Source of the DNA: Tannerellaceae bacterium
GTDB lineage: Bacteria; Bacteroidota; Bacteroidia; Bacteroidales; Tannerellaceae
Length of the DNA: 25,962 bases
Direction of reading: 5' to 3'
NCBI GenBank assembly: GCA_031273385.1
Contig: JAISRY010000104.1
Coordinates: forward strand, 1 to 25,962
The notes beneath the pieces are model-generated. The model worked only from the letters and a program-made list of their open reading frames with translations. It ran no database searches and had not been told where the DNA came from. The translations under genes were made by a program, and so were the position numbers. Every line of letters starts with the position of its first letter. Within the stretch, counting starts at the first letter, position 1. Below, one piece after another: positions 16,221-23,657 of the stretch.

Positions 16221-17321
16221 TTACATATTTAAATAGATTCCACCCTTGACGACGACCACCTCATCCTCGCCCAGGCCGCCGGTAATGCGCACGTTCTCCT
16301 GGCCGACGGATTCGGCCTCCACCTTACGCCGGAGGTATTTCCCCTTTGCTACTTCAATCAGCACGTAACCGTCATCCCCCTCCTGCATAACGGCCGTCGA
16401 CGGCAGGAGCAGCGCTTTTACGGGGGAACTCAGGGAGTGGACTTCGCAGAACATGCCGAGCTTCAGCTCCCTGTCGGCGTTGTCGCACTCGATAATGATT
16501 TCCAGCGAGCGGGTCTCTTCGTCCAGCATCTCCCCGACATAATGGATGGCGCCCCAGATCACTTTCCCGGGATGGGCGTTGGTGTATATTTCCACACGGT
16601 CGCCATGCTCGATGGCGCCGAGGTACTTTTCCTTGACCAGGGCAGTCACCCAGACTTGCGACATGTCGGCCACCACCACCAACGGCTCCGAATCCTCCCT
16701 GGCATAGCTCCCGATCGTAAGCCTGTTCTTCACCACTTCGCCCTGAATGGGAGAAACGACCTGCAACGGCTGCCCCATCTGAAGCGAGGCGGCATCCGTA
16801 TTGAACAGCTGAAGCGTCGCCTTTGCCTGCTCAAACTCCTGTCCGGCAATGTGCGCTTCGCTTTCGGCCTCGTCCAACTCCCTTTGCGAGGCGACGCCAT
16901 TGGCCGCCAACTCTTTCAGGCGGCGATAATTCCGCCCGGCCAGCGCGTTGGCCGACTGCGTGGCGAAATAACTCTTCGTCGCCTCATAATAGGCCGGTGA
17001 ACCAAGCTCGAAAACCGGAGACCCGGCGCTCACCTTTTGCCCCAGGCGGACAAACGACTTGACGATGCGCCCCGCGAACGGGGGAGCGATCTCTGCTAAC
17101 TTGCCCGAAACCGGGCGAACGGTTCCAACCGTCCTAAATTCCGCCGAAAAATCCTGCAGGGAGGTTTTTTGGACAAAAATCTGTTTCAGAACAGGTGCAT
17201 CTTCCGACACAACGATGGTGTCGCCTTTTAAACGGATGCCTGCACTCCCGTCTGCGGAGTTATCTTGTTTGCACGAGGCCAGTATACTGCATACCCCGAT
17301 GGCTATGAATAATTTATTCAT
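16221..17321 (-). CDS. Periplasmic adaptor lipoprotein of metal efflux (CusB/CzcB-like membrane fusion protein)
   Basis: This 366-aa protein has a lipoprotein signal with lipobox LASC (Cys17) followed by KQDNSADG. The order is that of HlyD-family adaptors: a first lipoyl half (APPFAGRIVKSFVRLGQKVSAGSPVFEL), a helical hairpin (about 110-170, with YYEATKSYF.. and RELDEAESEAHIAGQEFEQAK), a second lipoyl half (VVSPIQGEVVKNRLTIGSYA), a beta-barrel domain (VWVTALVKEKYLGAIEHGDRV) and a membrane-proximal domain at the C-terminus. It links the RND pump and outer-membrane factor and may pass metal to the pump. It lies directly upstream of the fusion gene (4 nt gap), so the two form an operon. No Met- or His-rich extension reveals the metal preference. 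Confidence 0.93.
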   Translation of the reverse strand: MNKLFIAIGVCSILASCKQDNSADGSAGIRLKGDTIVVSEDAPVLKQIFVQKTSLQDFSAEFRTVGTVRPVSGKLAEIAPPFAGRIVKSFVRLGQKVSAGSPVFELGSPAYYEATKSYFATQSANALAGRNYRRLKELAANGVASQRELDEAESEAHIAGQEFEQAKATLQLFNTDAASLQMGQPLQVVSPIQGEVVKNRLTIGSYAREDSEPLVVVADMSQVWVTALVKEKYLGAIEHGDRVEIYTNAHPGKVIWGAIHYVGEMLDEETRSLEIIIECDNADRELKLGMFCEVHSLSSPVKALLLPSTAVMQEGDDGYVLIEVAKGKYLRRKVEAESVGQENVRITGGLGEDEVVVVKGGIYLNM

Positions 17322-17380
17322 TGGAACAATGGTTTTTTAAAATGTTGTCCTAATTCATTTGAGAAACGATAAAAAAAAGA

Positions 17381-17734
17381 TTATTGGGAAAGGAAAACGG
17401 GAGGGGCTCTGAGCGGCTGGAATACAGAAAGGATCTGAGGAATATAAAAACGGATAAAATAATGTAGCCGCCTGACACAGGCCGTGCCATGAAAAAACAC
17501 CGTCAGGCTGAAACACAGCATGACGATATGCGACAAATAACTGATCACCTGGCACTGCTTCTGCGTATGCGTATGGTCGACCGCATTCTTGTCGACAGGA
17601 AAATAGAGGTGGGAATGGGTCACTACCCCCCAGGTAAAGTAATGGGTATGATAAAAACAGGTCGCCGACAGATAGTAGCTTAGGAATAAAGCGACCAACG
17701 TGAACTTCACTATGTTCATCAGCTTCTCTTTCAT
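17381..17734 (-). CDS. Small histidine-rich two-pass membrane protein of the metal-efflux cluster
   Basis: This 117-aa protein starts at the base immediately after the M16 stop codon (TAG then ATG), with AGGTAG acting as a ribosome-binding site. Two hydrophobic segments (about 7-26 and 62-84) flank a loop rich in His (FYHTHYF, THSH, DHTHTQKQC) and Cys, suited to holding a soft or transition metal. The tail is Pro-rich (LRAPPVFLSQ). It lies 59 bases upstream of the adaptor gene. Size, position and His clusters suggest a metal-sensing or metal-handling accessory of the efflux system. I do not recognise a named family. That the gene is real is supported by the tight junction, the ribosome-binding site and the membrane-protein pattern. 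Confidence 0.68.
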   Translation of the reverse strand: MKEKLMNIVKFTLVALFLSYYLSATCFYHTHYFTWGVVTHSHLYFPVDKNAVDHTHTQKQCQVISYLSHIVMLCFSLTVFFHGTACVRRLHYFIRFYIPQILSVFQPLRAPPVFLSQ

Positions 17735-20560
17735 CTACCTGTAGAGTTCTTCTTTTTTGACTTTCACGATTTTCCCGAAGCCGGCCAACCGGTTCATGTC
17801 GATCTTCCGGCTGTTGCCGACAATCATATAGATAACCGGACGCCCCTGTATGTTCTCTTCATAAAACCGGACGACATCGTCCATGCCTATCCGGGGAAGC
17901 CGGTCGATCAACGTCTCGTTCGGATCCGAGGTATACCCGGCAAGCAACAGGGAGGCGATCCTGCGGGAAATCTTCCGGAACGTCGGGTACTCGTTGCCCG
18001 ACTGGTTGATGAGCGATTGCTTGACGGCGGGTATACGCTCCGGCTTGATGGGCATCCGGCGGATCAGCGAATCCATCACCGTAAGCGCATCAATGGTCTT
18101 GTCGGCCTGGGTCGAAAGCATCGCGTTAAACTCGCCGGGCTTGTCGCGGTGGATGAGCGGCAGGGCGGAATAGCCCCCCTTTGTCCGGTAAGCGAAGGAG
18201 CGGAACTCCCGTATCTCCTGAAACATCAGCGAAGACATATCGTTGCCGAAATAGCCCGAAAACAGCTTCGCCACATACGGGGAAGCCTCGTCACCCAACG
18301 CATCCCCCCCCTTGACATACGCATAGACGATACTCTGCGAAGCGTCGTGCACATCACAGAAAAAGACCGTCGGTTCGCCGTACTCCATCAGCGGGCGGTA
18401 GATAGGCGCGTTGGAGGCCACCGCTATGTCCCCCAGCCGGATATGTCCGCCGATACTGCCGACGACCTCCCCCTCGGGCAAGGCGCCGCAATAATGAAAG
18501 TCGCACGCCACCCGTTGTATCTCGCCAAAGACCCGCAACAGGTCGGCGCCTTTCAATTTCTTTATCTCCGAAAGGGAAAGCTTATTCAGGTAGTACGACT
18601 GCTCCCCGTTTCTCACCTTTTCCAGCAAAGCGCCCGCGATATTATCCGTCGACTTGAAAAAGGCCTTTTTCGACACCTTTTCTTCGTCCCCCAGCTGCTT
18701 GATCTTCTTATTATCGGCCTTTACGGCATACATAAAGGAGGCGACCAACGCCAATGTCTCGTCAAAGTGGGCGTCAAAGCCCGTCACCTTAATCACAAAC
18801 CGGTTGTCGTCCACCGTAAAATACAGCGAACTGCCCAGCGACTGCAACCTCTGCCGGAACACCTCGAACGGCAACTGCTTCGTCCCCAACAGCGGCAGAT
18901 AAGAAGCCAGCTGCGTCAGCTCCGGCCGCTCGATCTTCCCGACGCCAAACGATATGTCCAGCGTGAAAATATCATTCACCGGATTGGGCGCGACATACAA
19001 GCGGGCAAAAGCAGAGAGGGGAATGATCCGTACATCGTTCTCGAGGTCGAGGAAGCGGGGCTTGACCTCTTTCACCGGCAGGCTTTTCAGCTGTTCGGCA
19101 TACTCGGACGAAGCGTCGACGTGTTCGGGGATAAGCGGGCGGAAGTTCGGCTTGGAAAGGTTCTCCGTCGGGTACTTCCCCGTCTTTTTTGTGGCAAAAA
19201 GGTAGTTCTTCGTAAAGTATTTCCGGGCGGCATGGACGACGTCGTCTTTGGTCAGGGCGTCGACATGCTCCACCTCCTTCAGGTAATCCTCCCACGACTT
19301 CCCCTGCGAAAACAGCTCCACCATCACTTCGGAGCGGGACGAAATATCTTCCAGCCGGGAGGCGTACCGGCGCTTTTGCTCCAGCTTAAGGCTGCTGAAC
19401 ATGTCGTCGCTGAAATCGCCCTCCTTGATCCGCTCCACCTCTTTCCAGATCAGCTCTTTGGCATGTGAAAGGGACTGGAACATCAGCTTCGGGATACCAA
19501 TAATCCCCAGGACGCCCGCATCATTGAAACTCTCATTGATCGTCATAGCCGCCATCAGCTTCCGGTTGACCATCAACTTATCCAGATAACCGGTGCCGTT
19601 GGCATTGTTCAGCAGGCTGATGACGATATTCAAAGCGGCCTGGTCGGGATGGTTGGCCGGAACGCCGCGAAACGCAAAACCGGCGATCTTAACCAGCGGT
19701 ATAGGCAAACGTACGACGAACTTCTCCTCCCCCTCAAAGGGCGGAAGCTCCGTCGCTTTCCCCTTCGGCGCTTTCCCCTTGCGGATACGCGAAAAGGTCG
19801 ACTCCAAGACAGGAAGAATCTCCTCCGTCTCAAAATCGCCACTCAAAATAACCCCCATATTAGAGGCCACGTAATAGGTCTTAAAGAACTTCATCATCTC
19901 CGAAAGACGCGGATTCTTCAGGTTTTCCGTACTGCCGATAATCGGATACTCGTAGGGATGCGATTGGAAGAAACGCCCGATAAACCGCTCCATCGCCTCA
20001 CGCCCCAGGACGTCGCGATACATATTCTTCTCTTCATAAACCGTCTCCAGCTCACTCTGGAACATCCGGAACACCGGGTTCAGCAGCCGCTCGCTGTTGA
20101 TCTCCGCCCATTGCGCGATATATTGAGGGGAAAAGACATTCACATAGACCGTATAATCCAGCGAAGTGCCGGCATCCAGTCCGCTTCCGCCATAACGGGA
20201 TATGAGGCGGTTAAATTCGTTGGGGATGACAAAGTCGGCGGCCAGGACGCTGTAGTCGTTGATCTGCTCCTGGAGACGGGTGCGCTCTTTCTTGTCCGCC
20301 GTCTGCGCCAACTTGTCGTACAAATCGGCAATGATATCGAGCAGCCTCTTCTCCCGCGCATAATCAATCGTCCCGATCTTATCCGTCCCTTTAAACATCA
20401 TGTGTTCAAAATAATGGGCAATCCCGGTATTCGGCGAATTCTTCGCCCCGGCCTTAACGACGATAGCGCCAAAAATCTTCGGCTGGCTATGGTCTTCATT
20501 CAACCAGACAGCCATGCCGTTACTCAACGTATATTCTTTTACCTGAAGCGACTCTGACAT
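17735..20560 (-). CDS. M16-family zinc metallopeptidase (pitrilysin/insulinase-like)
   Basis: The ATG at 20560 gives 941 aa. A longer frame from TTG at 20581 would put the start inside the -7 promoter element, so the shorter start is preferred. The inverted zinc motif HxxEH is HYFEH at residues 49-53, with a downstream acidic stretch ELETVYEEKN near 170-180 supplying the third ligand. Two homologous halves fit the clam-shell M16 fold; the second half (from about 450) lacks HxxEH, as is usual. The insertion rich in Lys and Glu around 80-100 is unremarkable. No signal peptide is visible, so it is probably cytoplasmic. It would degrade small unfolded peptides. It is followed without a gap by the His-rich membrane protein, so it may be read together with the efflux genes. 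Confidence 0.92.
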   Translation of the reverse strand: MSESLQVKEYTLSNGMAVWLNEDHSQPKIFGAIVVKAGAKNSPNTGIAHYFEHMMFKGTDKIGTIDYAREKRLLDIIADLYDKLAQTADKKERTRLQEQINDYSVLAADFVIPNEFNRLISRYGGSGLDAGTSLDYTVYVNVFSPQYIAQWAEINSERLLNPVFRMFQSELETVYEEKNMYRDVLGREAMERFIGRFFQSHPYEYPIIGSTENLKNPRLSEMMKFFKTYYVASNMGVILSGDFETEEILPVLESTFSRIRKGKAPKGKATELPPFEGEEKFVVRLPIPLVKIAGFAFRGVPANHPDQAALNIVISLLNNANGTGYLDKLMVNRKLMAAMTINESFNDAGVLGIIGIPKLMFQSLSHAKELIWKEVERIKEGDFSDDMFSSLKLEQKRRYASRLEDISSRSEVMVELFSQGKSWEDYLKEVEHVDALTKDDVVHAARKYFTKNYLFATKKTGKYPTENLSKPNFRPLIPEHVDASSEYAEQLKSLPVKEVKPRFLDLENDVRIIPLSAFARLYVAPNPVNDIFTLDISFGVGKIERPELTQLASYLPLLGTKQLPFEVFRQRLQSLGSSLYFTVDDNRFVIKVTGFDAHFDETLALVASFMYAVKADNKKIKQLGDEEKVSKKAFFKSTDNIAGALLEKVRNGEQSYYLNKLSLSEIKKLKGADLLRVFGEIQRVACDFHYCGALPEGEVVGSIGGHIRLGDIAVASNAPIYRPLMEYGEPTVFFCDVHDASQSIVYAYVKGGDALGDEASPYVAKLFSGYFGNDMSSLMFQEIREFRSFAYRTKGGYSALPLIHRDKPGEFNAMLSTQADKTIDALTVMDSLIRRMPIKPERIPAVKQSLINQSGNEYPTFRKISRRIASLLLAGYTSDPNETLIDRLPRIGMDDVVRFYEENIQGRPVIYMIVGNSRKIDMNRLAGFGKIVKVKKEELYR

Positions 20561-20578
20561 TTCATTATAAACAAGTGA

Positions 20579-20586
20579 CAAAGATA
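20579..20586 (-). promoter_or_regulatory. Probable -7 promoter element of the M16 gene
   Basis: The - strand reads TATCTTTG, matching TAnnTTTG, 18 bases before the ATG at 20560. This leaves a very short leader and argues against the upstream TTG start. It may drive the whole leftward run to the efflux terminator. Confidence 0.55.
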
Positions 20587-20648
20587 ATGATTTTTGGATA
20601 ATTCTGAATTTTATGACGGGTGCAATTCAAATTGTCGCTATTTTATTT

Positions 20649-20798
20649 CTAAGAGAGCGAAAACAGCGCACTGGAAATCAGCCCCGCCGCCAAATTCAAC
20701 AGGGTAAATTCCAAAAACACCCTCCGCGCCGCCCTGATCCGCTGATCCCCGGCGACAACCCCCTCCGGTATGACAAAAGCGCATACCGCCGGAAACAC
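20649..20798 (-). pseudogene. Possible small membrane ORF or remnant of a membrane-protein gene
   Basis: A 49-codon frame (GTG at 20798, stop at 20649) encodes two hydrophobic stretches, VFPAVCAFVIPEGVVAG and FLEFTLLNLAAGLISSALFS, joined by a basic loop (DQRIRAARR). The amino-acid pattern is that of a genuine membrane hairpin rather than random translation. There is no ATG, and a stop lies shortly upstream among palindromic repeats, so it may be the decayed 3' end of a once longer gene. No family is recognised. Confidence 0.3.
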
Positions 20799-20840
20799 AC
20801 AACAGTGTAGCCGGAACTACACAATTGTGTAAAACCGGAA
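20765..20840. repeat. Cluster of short palindromes in the intergenic region
   Basis: TCCGGTATG is followed 9 bases later by CATACCGCCGGA, forming a hairpin (about 20764-20792). Then come two related units, ACACAACAGTGTAGCCGGAA at 20797 and ACACAATTGTGTAAAACCGGAA at 20819. The second unit contains the perfect 12-bp palindrome ACACAATTGTGT. Confidence 0.7.
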
Positions 20841-20943
20841 ATAGCTCCCGTCCGACTAACGTTATATCTAACTCCAAACCTGTATACATACTCAAACTTT
20901 TTCTTCTAAAACATGAAGCCTTTTGATGCAGATGATCTAATGT

Positions 20944-21069
20944 TTTATTTCGGATGTTTTAATTGTTCGCCAACCGGCGAACGATAGTCCGCCAACTGGA
21001 GAACAAATGTCCGCCAATTGGAGAACGATCGTTCGCCGGTTGGCGAACAATTAAAACATCCGAAACAAA
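20944..21069. repeat. 42-bp inverted repeat enclosing four 18-bp units with 22-bp period
   Basis: Arms 20944-20985 and 21028-21069 are reverse complements at 41 of 42 positions, separated by 42 bases. Four 18-bp units start at 20965, 20987, 21009 and 21031, each 22 bp from the next. The outer two (GTTCGCCAACCGGCGAAC and GTTCGCCGGTTGGCGAAC) are each hairpins with 7-bp stems. The inner two (GTCCGCCAAyTGGAGAAC) are degenerate versions with broken stems. The element looks like a compact palindromic intergenic element or protein-binding array. No open reading frame lies inside. Confidence 0.9.
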
Positions 21070-21085
21070 CAGCTAGTTCATCCTA

Positions 21086-21157
21086 ATGAAAAGGGTAGAT
21101 TATTTAGATGAAAAGGTTAGAGCTATAGGATATGAATATTTTTTCACCCTTTCATCT
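21086..21157. repeat. Direct repeats and an inverted copy upstream of the nuclease cassette
   Basis: ATGAAAAGGGTAGA at 21086 and ATGAAAAGGTTAGA at 21108 are 22 bases apart. An inverted relative, CCCTTTCATCT, lies at 21147-21157 and can pair with AGATGAAAAGG (21107-21117), with one mismatched or bulged base. They lie 40-110 bases before the cassette promoter, a position that suits an operator or a hairpin. Confidence 0.6.
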
Positions 21158-21194
21158 GATACCGAAAGAAACGCTTCATTCTCAATTAAATTCG

Positions 21195-21202
21195 TATCTT
21201 TG
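21195..21202 (+). promoter_or_regulatory. Probable -7 promoter element of the nuclease cassette
   Basis: TATCTTTG matches TAnnTTTG and lies 54 bases before the preferred ATG at 21256. No clear -33 TTTG is seen. This is the only good promoter match I found ahead of the four closely spaced genes. Confidence 0.5.
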
Positions 21203-21255
21203 TGCCGGTAATTTAAAAACAGGGAAAATTACAATTGACCTTTAAGTATAATATA

Positions 21256-22134
21256 ATGAACAAAAAAGAGATTATTAAACAACTACAATCAATAACAGGA
21301 AATCCCAATGTTTCCCTCCCTGTATGGATTGATTTTGAAATTCGCGAGGGCTTACTTTTAGTGGGTCTGTCACGGCAAGGAATATTCAAAAACATGCAAG
21401 AAGACGATTCAGCATTTGAAGGATGGGCTATTTGTTTAAAAGCATGGTTGCCGGAACGAATTAAGAACGTTCAAATTTCATGGAATGCCCTTGTGCCTAA
21501 AGGAGAGCAGGAATTGCATTACAACAGATTCAAATATAGGGTTTGGAAGTTTTTACGGAATTACGAATGGGCAATTACAAATTCCGACTCATTCACAGAT
21601 TATGATATGAGCCATTGCGTTATGAACTTTCCGAAAAAAGAGGCACAAGAAAAAGCGGAAAATATAGAATCTACTATCGAACGGAATTACGTTTCCGCCC
21701 ATAGCGCTGAGTATGATGCAATAAGCCACCAATTGCCTGTTGGTATTTTTGATGCAAAAATCAGTAATACAAATCGCGTTTTCCCTGGGGGAAATAGTCA
21801 AATTGATATTTGGGCGATTAAAGATGATGTATTGCATATTTTCGAATTGAAAGACAAACGCAATAAAAAAGTTGGGATTATATCAGAATTAATGTTTTAC
21901 GTCAACATTATGGATGATTTAATGAATCATTATATTAACTATCCGGAAGAGGCAAAAGGAGTAAAACTCAGAGAATTTGATAAAATATATGATGCATATA
22001 GCAATAAAAAAATTCATACGATTAAAGGATATTTTTTAGCTGAAGAGCTTCACCCATTAATTTCAGGTAAGGTGATTGATTTAATTAACCACAATAACTT
22101 ATCTCATATACAATATTCAACCCGACATTTATAA
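21256..22134 (+). CDS. PD-(D/E)XK nuclease-like protein, first gene of the AT-rich cassette
   Basis: The preferred start MNKKEII gives 292 aa; an ATG 21 bases upstream is also in frame. The N-terminal 125 residues form a mixed alpha/beta domain with many Trp residues, not recognised. The C-terminal half has a PD-(D/E)XK-like core: Glu143 (ERNY), QLPVGIF at 159-165, then Asp184 in SQIDIWAI and Glu197/Lys199 in HIFELKDK, followed by a helix (GIISELMFYV). This is the D..ExK pattern of Mrr-like restriction and defence nucleases. It would cleave DNA (possibly RNA) in the cytoplasm. It is followed 5 nt later by a second nuclease-like gene. The fold assignment is from motif reading, and the substrate is unknown. 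Confidence 0.72.
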   Translation: MNKKEIIKQLQSITGNPNVSLPVWIDFEIREGLLLVGLSRQGIFKNMQEDDSAFEGWAICLKAWLPERIKNVQISWNALVPKGEQELHYNRFKYRVWKFLRNYEWAITNSDSFTDYDMSHCVMNFPKKEAQEKAENIESTIERNYVSAHSAEYDAISHQLPVGIFDAKISNTNRVFPGGNSQIDIWAIKDDVLHIFELKDKRNKKVGIISELMFYVNIMDDLMNHYINYPEEAKGVKLREFDKIYDAYSNKKIHTIKGYFLAEELHPLISGKVIDLINHNNLSHIQYSTRHL

Positions 22135-22139
22135 CAATC

Positions 22140-23009
22140 ATGACAAACTCGGAATTTAAAAGAGCGGCAAGACAACATCAAATAGCATATAGAGAAAAAT
22201 ATATCAGCCTTGAGAATAATCGGTATGCAACATGGTTAAGCGATGCAGACGGACAAAAAGGAAGAAATTTCTATGTCGGCTTGGGCGTTTTTGAATCTGT
22301 TCGGCAGCGGTATCCCCAATTTTATGTTGACCTTTATTCCGATATGCTTCGAAGCGAACATATTCCATTTAATTTATTTGTTCCTTTCTTGCAAAATCTT
22401 GAATTTTGCAAAAATGTTTTCAATGAAAGGATGAGTGGATGCATTAAATCAATTGAAAACATTAAAATTGAATATGCGCCTTCACCCAAAGAAAATTATT
22501 TAGACGATGGAACTTCTTTTGATGCCTATATCGAATATACTCATGCCGACAATTCAAAAGGAATGATTGGCATTGAGGTCAAATATACAGAAAAAGAATA
22601 TCCGCTCGATCCAAATTCCAAACAGGCAAAAGATATAAATGACAAAAAGGGAAAGTATTATGCAATATCCGAAATGAGTGGACTATACAAACCCAATTCA
22701 ATAGAAACATTAAAAACGGATTTATTCAGACAGATTTGGAGAAATCACTTGCTTGCAGAAAGTATTCGTTTGGTCGATAATGACAAATTTAAACATGCTA
22801 CGTCTATGCTTTTTTATCCCAAAGATAACGGACATTTCGCAGAAACAAATAAAAAGTACTGCGAAATGCTGGCGGACAATGACAAGAAGTTTATTTCCAT
22901 TACTTATGAAGATTTTTTTGAATCATGTGAAAAACATTGTCCCAATAATGATTTCAAAAAATGGATTGACTATCTTAGTGAAAGATACATTATTAATCAT
23001 ATAAATTAA
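22140..23009 (+). CDS. Second PD-(D/E)XK-like putative restriction endonuclease
   Basis: This 289-aa protein is unrelated in sequence to the upstream one except for the catalytic pattern. Residues 123-150 hold DGTSFDAYIEY and GMIGIEVKYTE, giving Asp128, Glu146 and Lys148, a D..ExK core. A following helix carries FRQIWRNHLLAE (196-207). The overall arrangement recalls the PGN_0703-type putative restriction endonucleases of Bacteroidales, which I state from memory of the family and not from a search. No methyltransferase is nearby, so classical type II restriction-modification is unlikely unless the partner is elsewhere. Spacing to both neighbours (5 and 8 nt) indicates one operon. Confidence 0.7.
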   Translation: MTNSEFKRAARQHQIAYREKYISLENNRYATWLSDADGQKGRNFYVGLGVFESVRQRYPQFYVDLYSDMLRSEHIPFNLFVPFLQNLEFCKNVFNERMSGCIKSIENIKIEYAPSPKENYLDDGTSFDAYIEYTHADNSKGMIGIEVKYTEKEYPLDPNSKQAKDINDKKGKYYAISEMSGLYKPNSIETLKTDLFRQIWRNHLLAESIRLVDNDKFKHATSMLFYPKDNGHFAETNKKYCEMLADNDKKFISITYEDFFESCEKHCPNNDFKKWIDYLSERYIINHIN

Positions 23010-23017
23010 ATACGAAG

Positions 23018-23647
23018 ATGCACACAAAAACAGAAGAAAAAATTGTTTACTCATTTTTTGTAATCGGTGTTATCGCCATTTTGTATTACAATTTAAAATC
23101 AGGTGTTTCGCTTGATTCTATTGCGCTTATACTAAAAGATTTGATGCCGCTTTCTATTACCGTATGGCTTTTTTATATTGTTGAGGGTATGAGAAAACCA
23201 GCAAATTTTGAGAAACCGGCAAAGAGAGCAGTAGAAAAAATTCGCCGGCAGTATAAAAGCTTTTTCTTGGAAAGTTTGACAAAAACAGAGAACCAAAGTG
23301 GAGAAAAATGTTTGTTTTTAGCGAAGCAAAAAACTTCATTTATTTCAATAGATCAACTTATTAATGGAATCTTGGAGATTAGGGTTTCACACGGAACGCT
23401 TGCTAACTTTGGTTATCCCATATCGCCAAATGATCCGGACAAAGAAAATAGAATTACGAATGTAGCGAAGATTGTCAAAAATGTGGTGAGAGAAACGCTT
23501 CAACGTAAAGGTGCAAAAATTCAAGAAATTAGAGAGAAGGACAGGTCGATACAAATTGAATTTATTACACCTGAAGAATATGAACACATCATTGTAGAAG
23601 TAGTTGAAAAAGTCATTGGTTTATTAAAAGAAAAACGTGAAGTTTAA
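23018..23647 (+). CDS. Two-pass membrane protein with cytosolic domain, function unknown
   Basis: This 209-aa protein has two hydrophobic helices near the N-terminus (about 9-24 and 35-56), separated by a short loop. A basic stretch (MRKPANFEKPAKRAVEKIRR) places the remaining 150 residues in the cytoplasm by the positive-inside rule. The cytosolic domain has a mixed alpha/beta pattern (CLFLAKQKTSFISIDQLING.., SIQIEFITPEEYEHIIVEVV) and no motif I recognise. A membrane-anchored partner fits the effector or anchor role seen in several anti-phage modules, but that is inference only. It lies 8 nt after the second nuclease gene and 10 nt before the next gene. Confidence 0.65.
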   Translation: MHTKTEEKIVYSFFVIGVIAILYYNLKSGVSLDSIALILKDLMPLSITVWLFYIVEGMRKPANFEKPAKRAVEKIRRQYKSFFLESLTKTENQSGEKCLFLAKQKTSFISIDQLINGILEIRVSHGTLANFGYPISPNDPDKENRITNVAKIVKNVVRETLQRKGAKIQEIREKDRSIQIEFITPEEYEHIIVEVVEKVIGLLKEKREV

Positions 23648-23657
23648 AATATAGAAA

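Larger units (their letters stand above)
20561..21255. other. Intergenic region of about 700 bases rich in palindromes
   Basis: No confident protein-coding gene is present. From left to right it holds the M16 promoter, a possible membrane-gene remnant, a cluster of small palindromes, the 42-bp inverted repeat, two 14-bp direct repeats 22 bases apart with an inverted partner, and the promoter of the nuclease cassette. The base composition changes from GC-rich to AT-rich near 21070. This marks the junction between the host-like and acquired-looking DNA. Confidence 0.7.

Noticed and set aside
18017..19468. A 483-codon + strand frame opposite the M16 peptidase
   Set aside because: It is the mirror of a clear peptidase frame; its composition is unlike a real protein and it has no domain or start signal.
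20560..20581. An upstream TTG start for the M16 gene giving 948 aa
   Set aside because: It would lie within the -7 promoter element; the ATG at 20560 fits the family N-terminus better.
20638..20895. An 85-codon - strand frame in the intergenic region
   Set aside because: It runs through the palindromes and is rich in Cys and Gly without pattern; the alternative frame over 20649-20798 looks more protein-like.
20965..21048. Four evenly spaced repeats that could be taken for a CRISPR array
   Set aside because: Units are 18 bp with only 4-bp gaps, the outer two are inverted relative to each other, and there are no unique spacers or cas genes.
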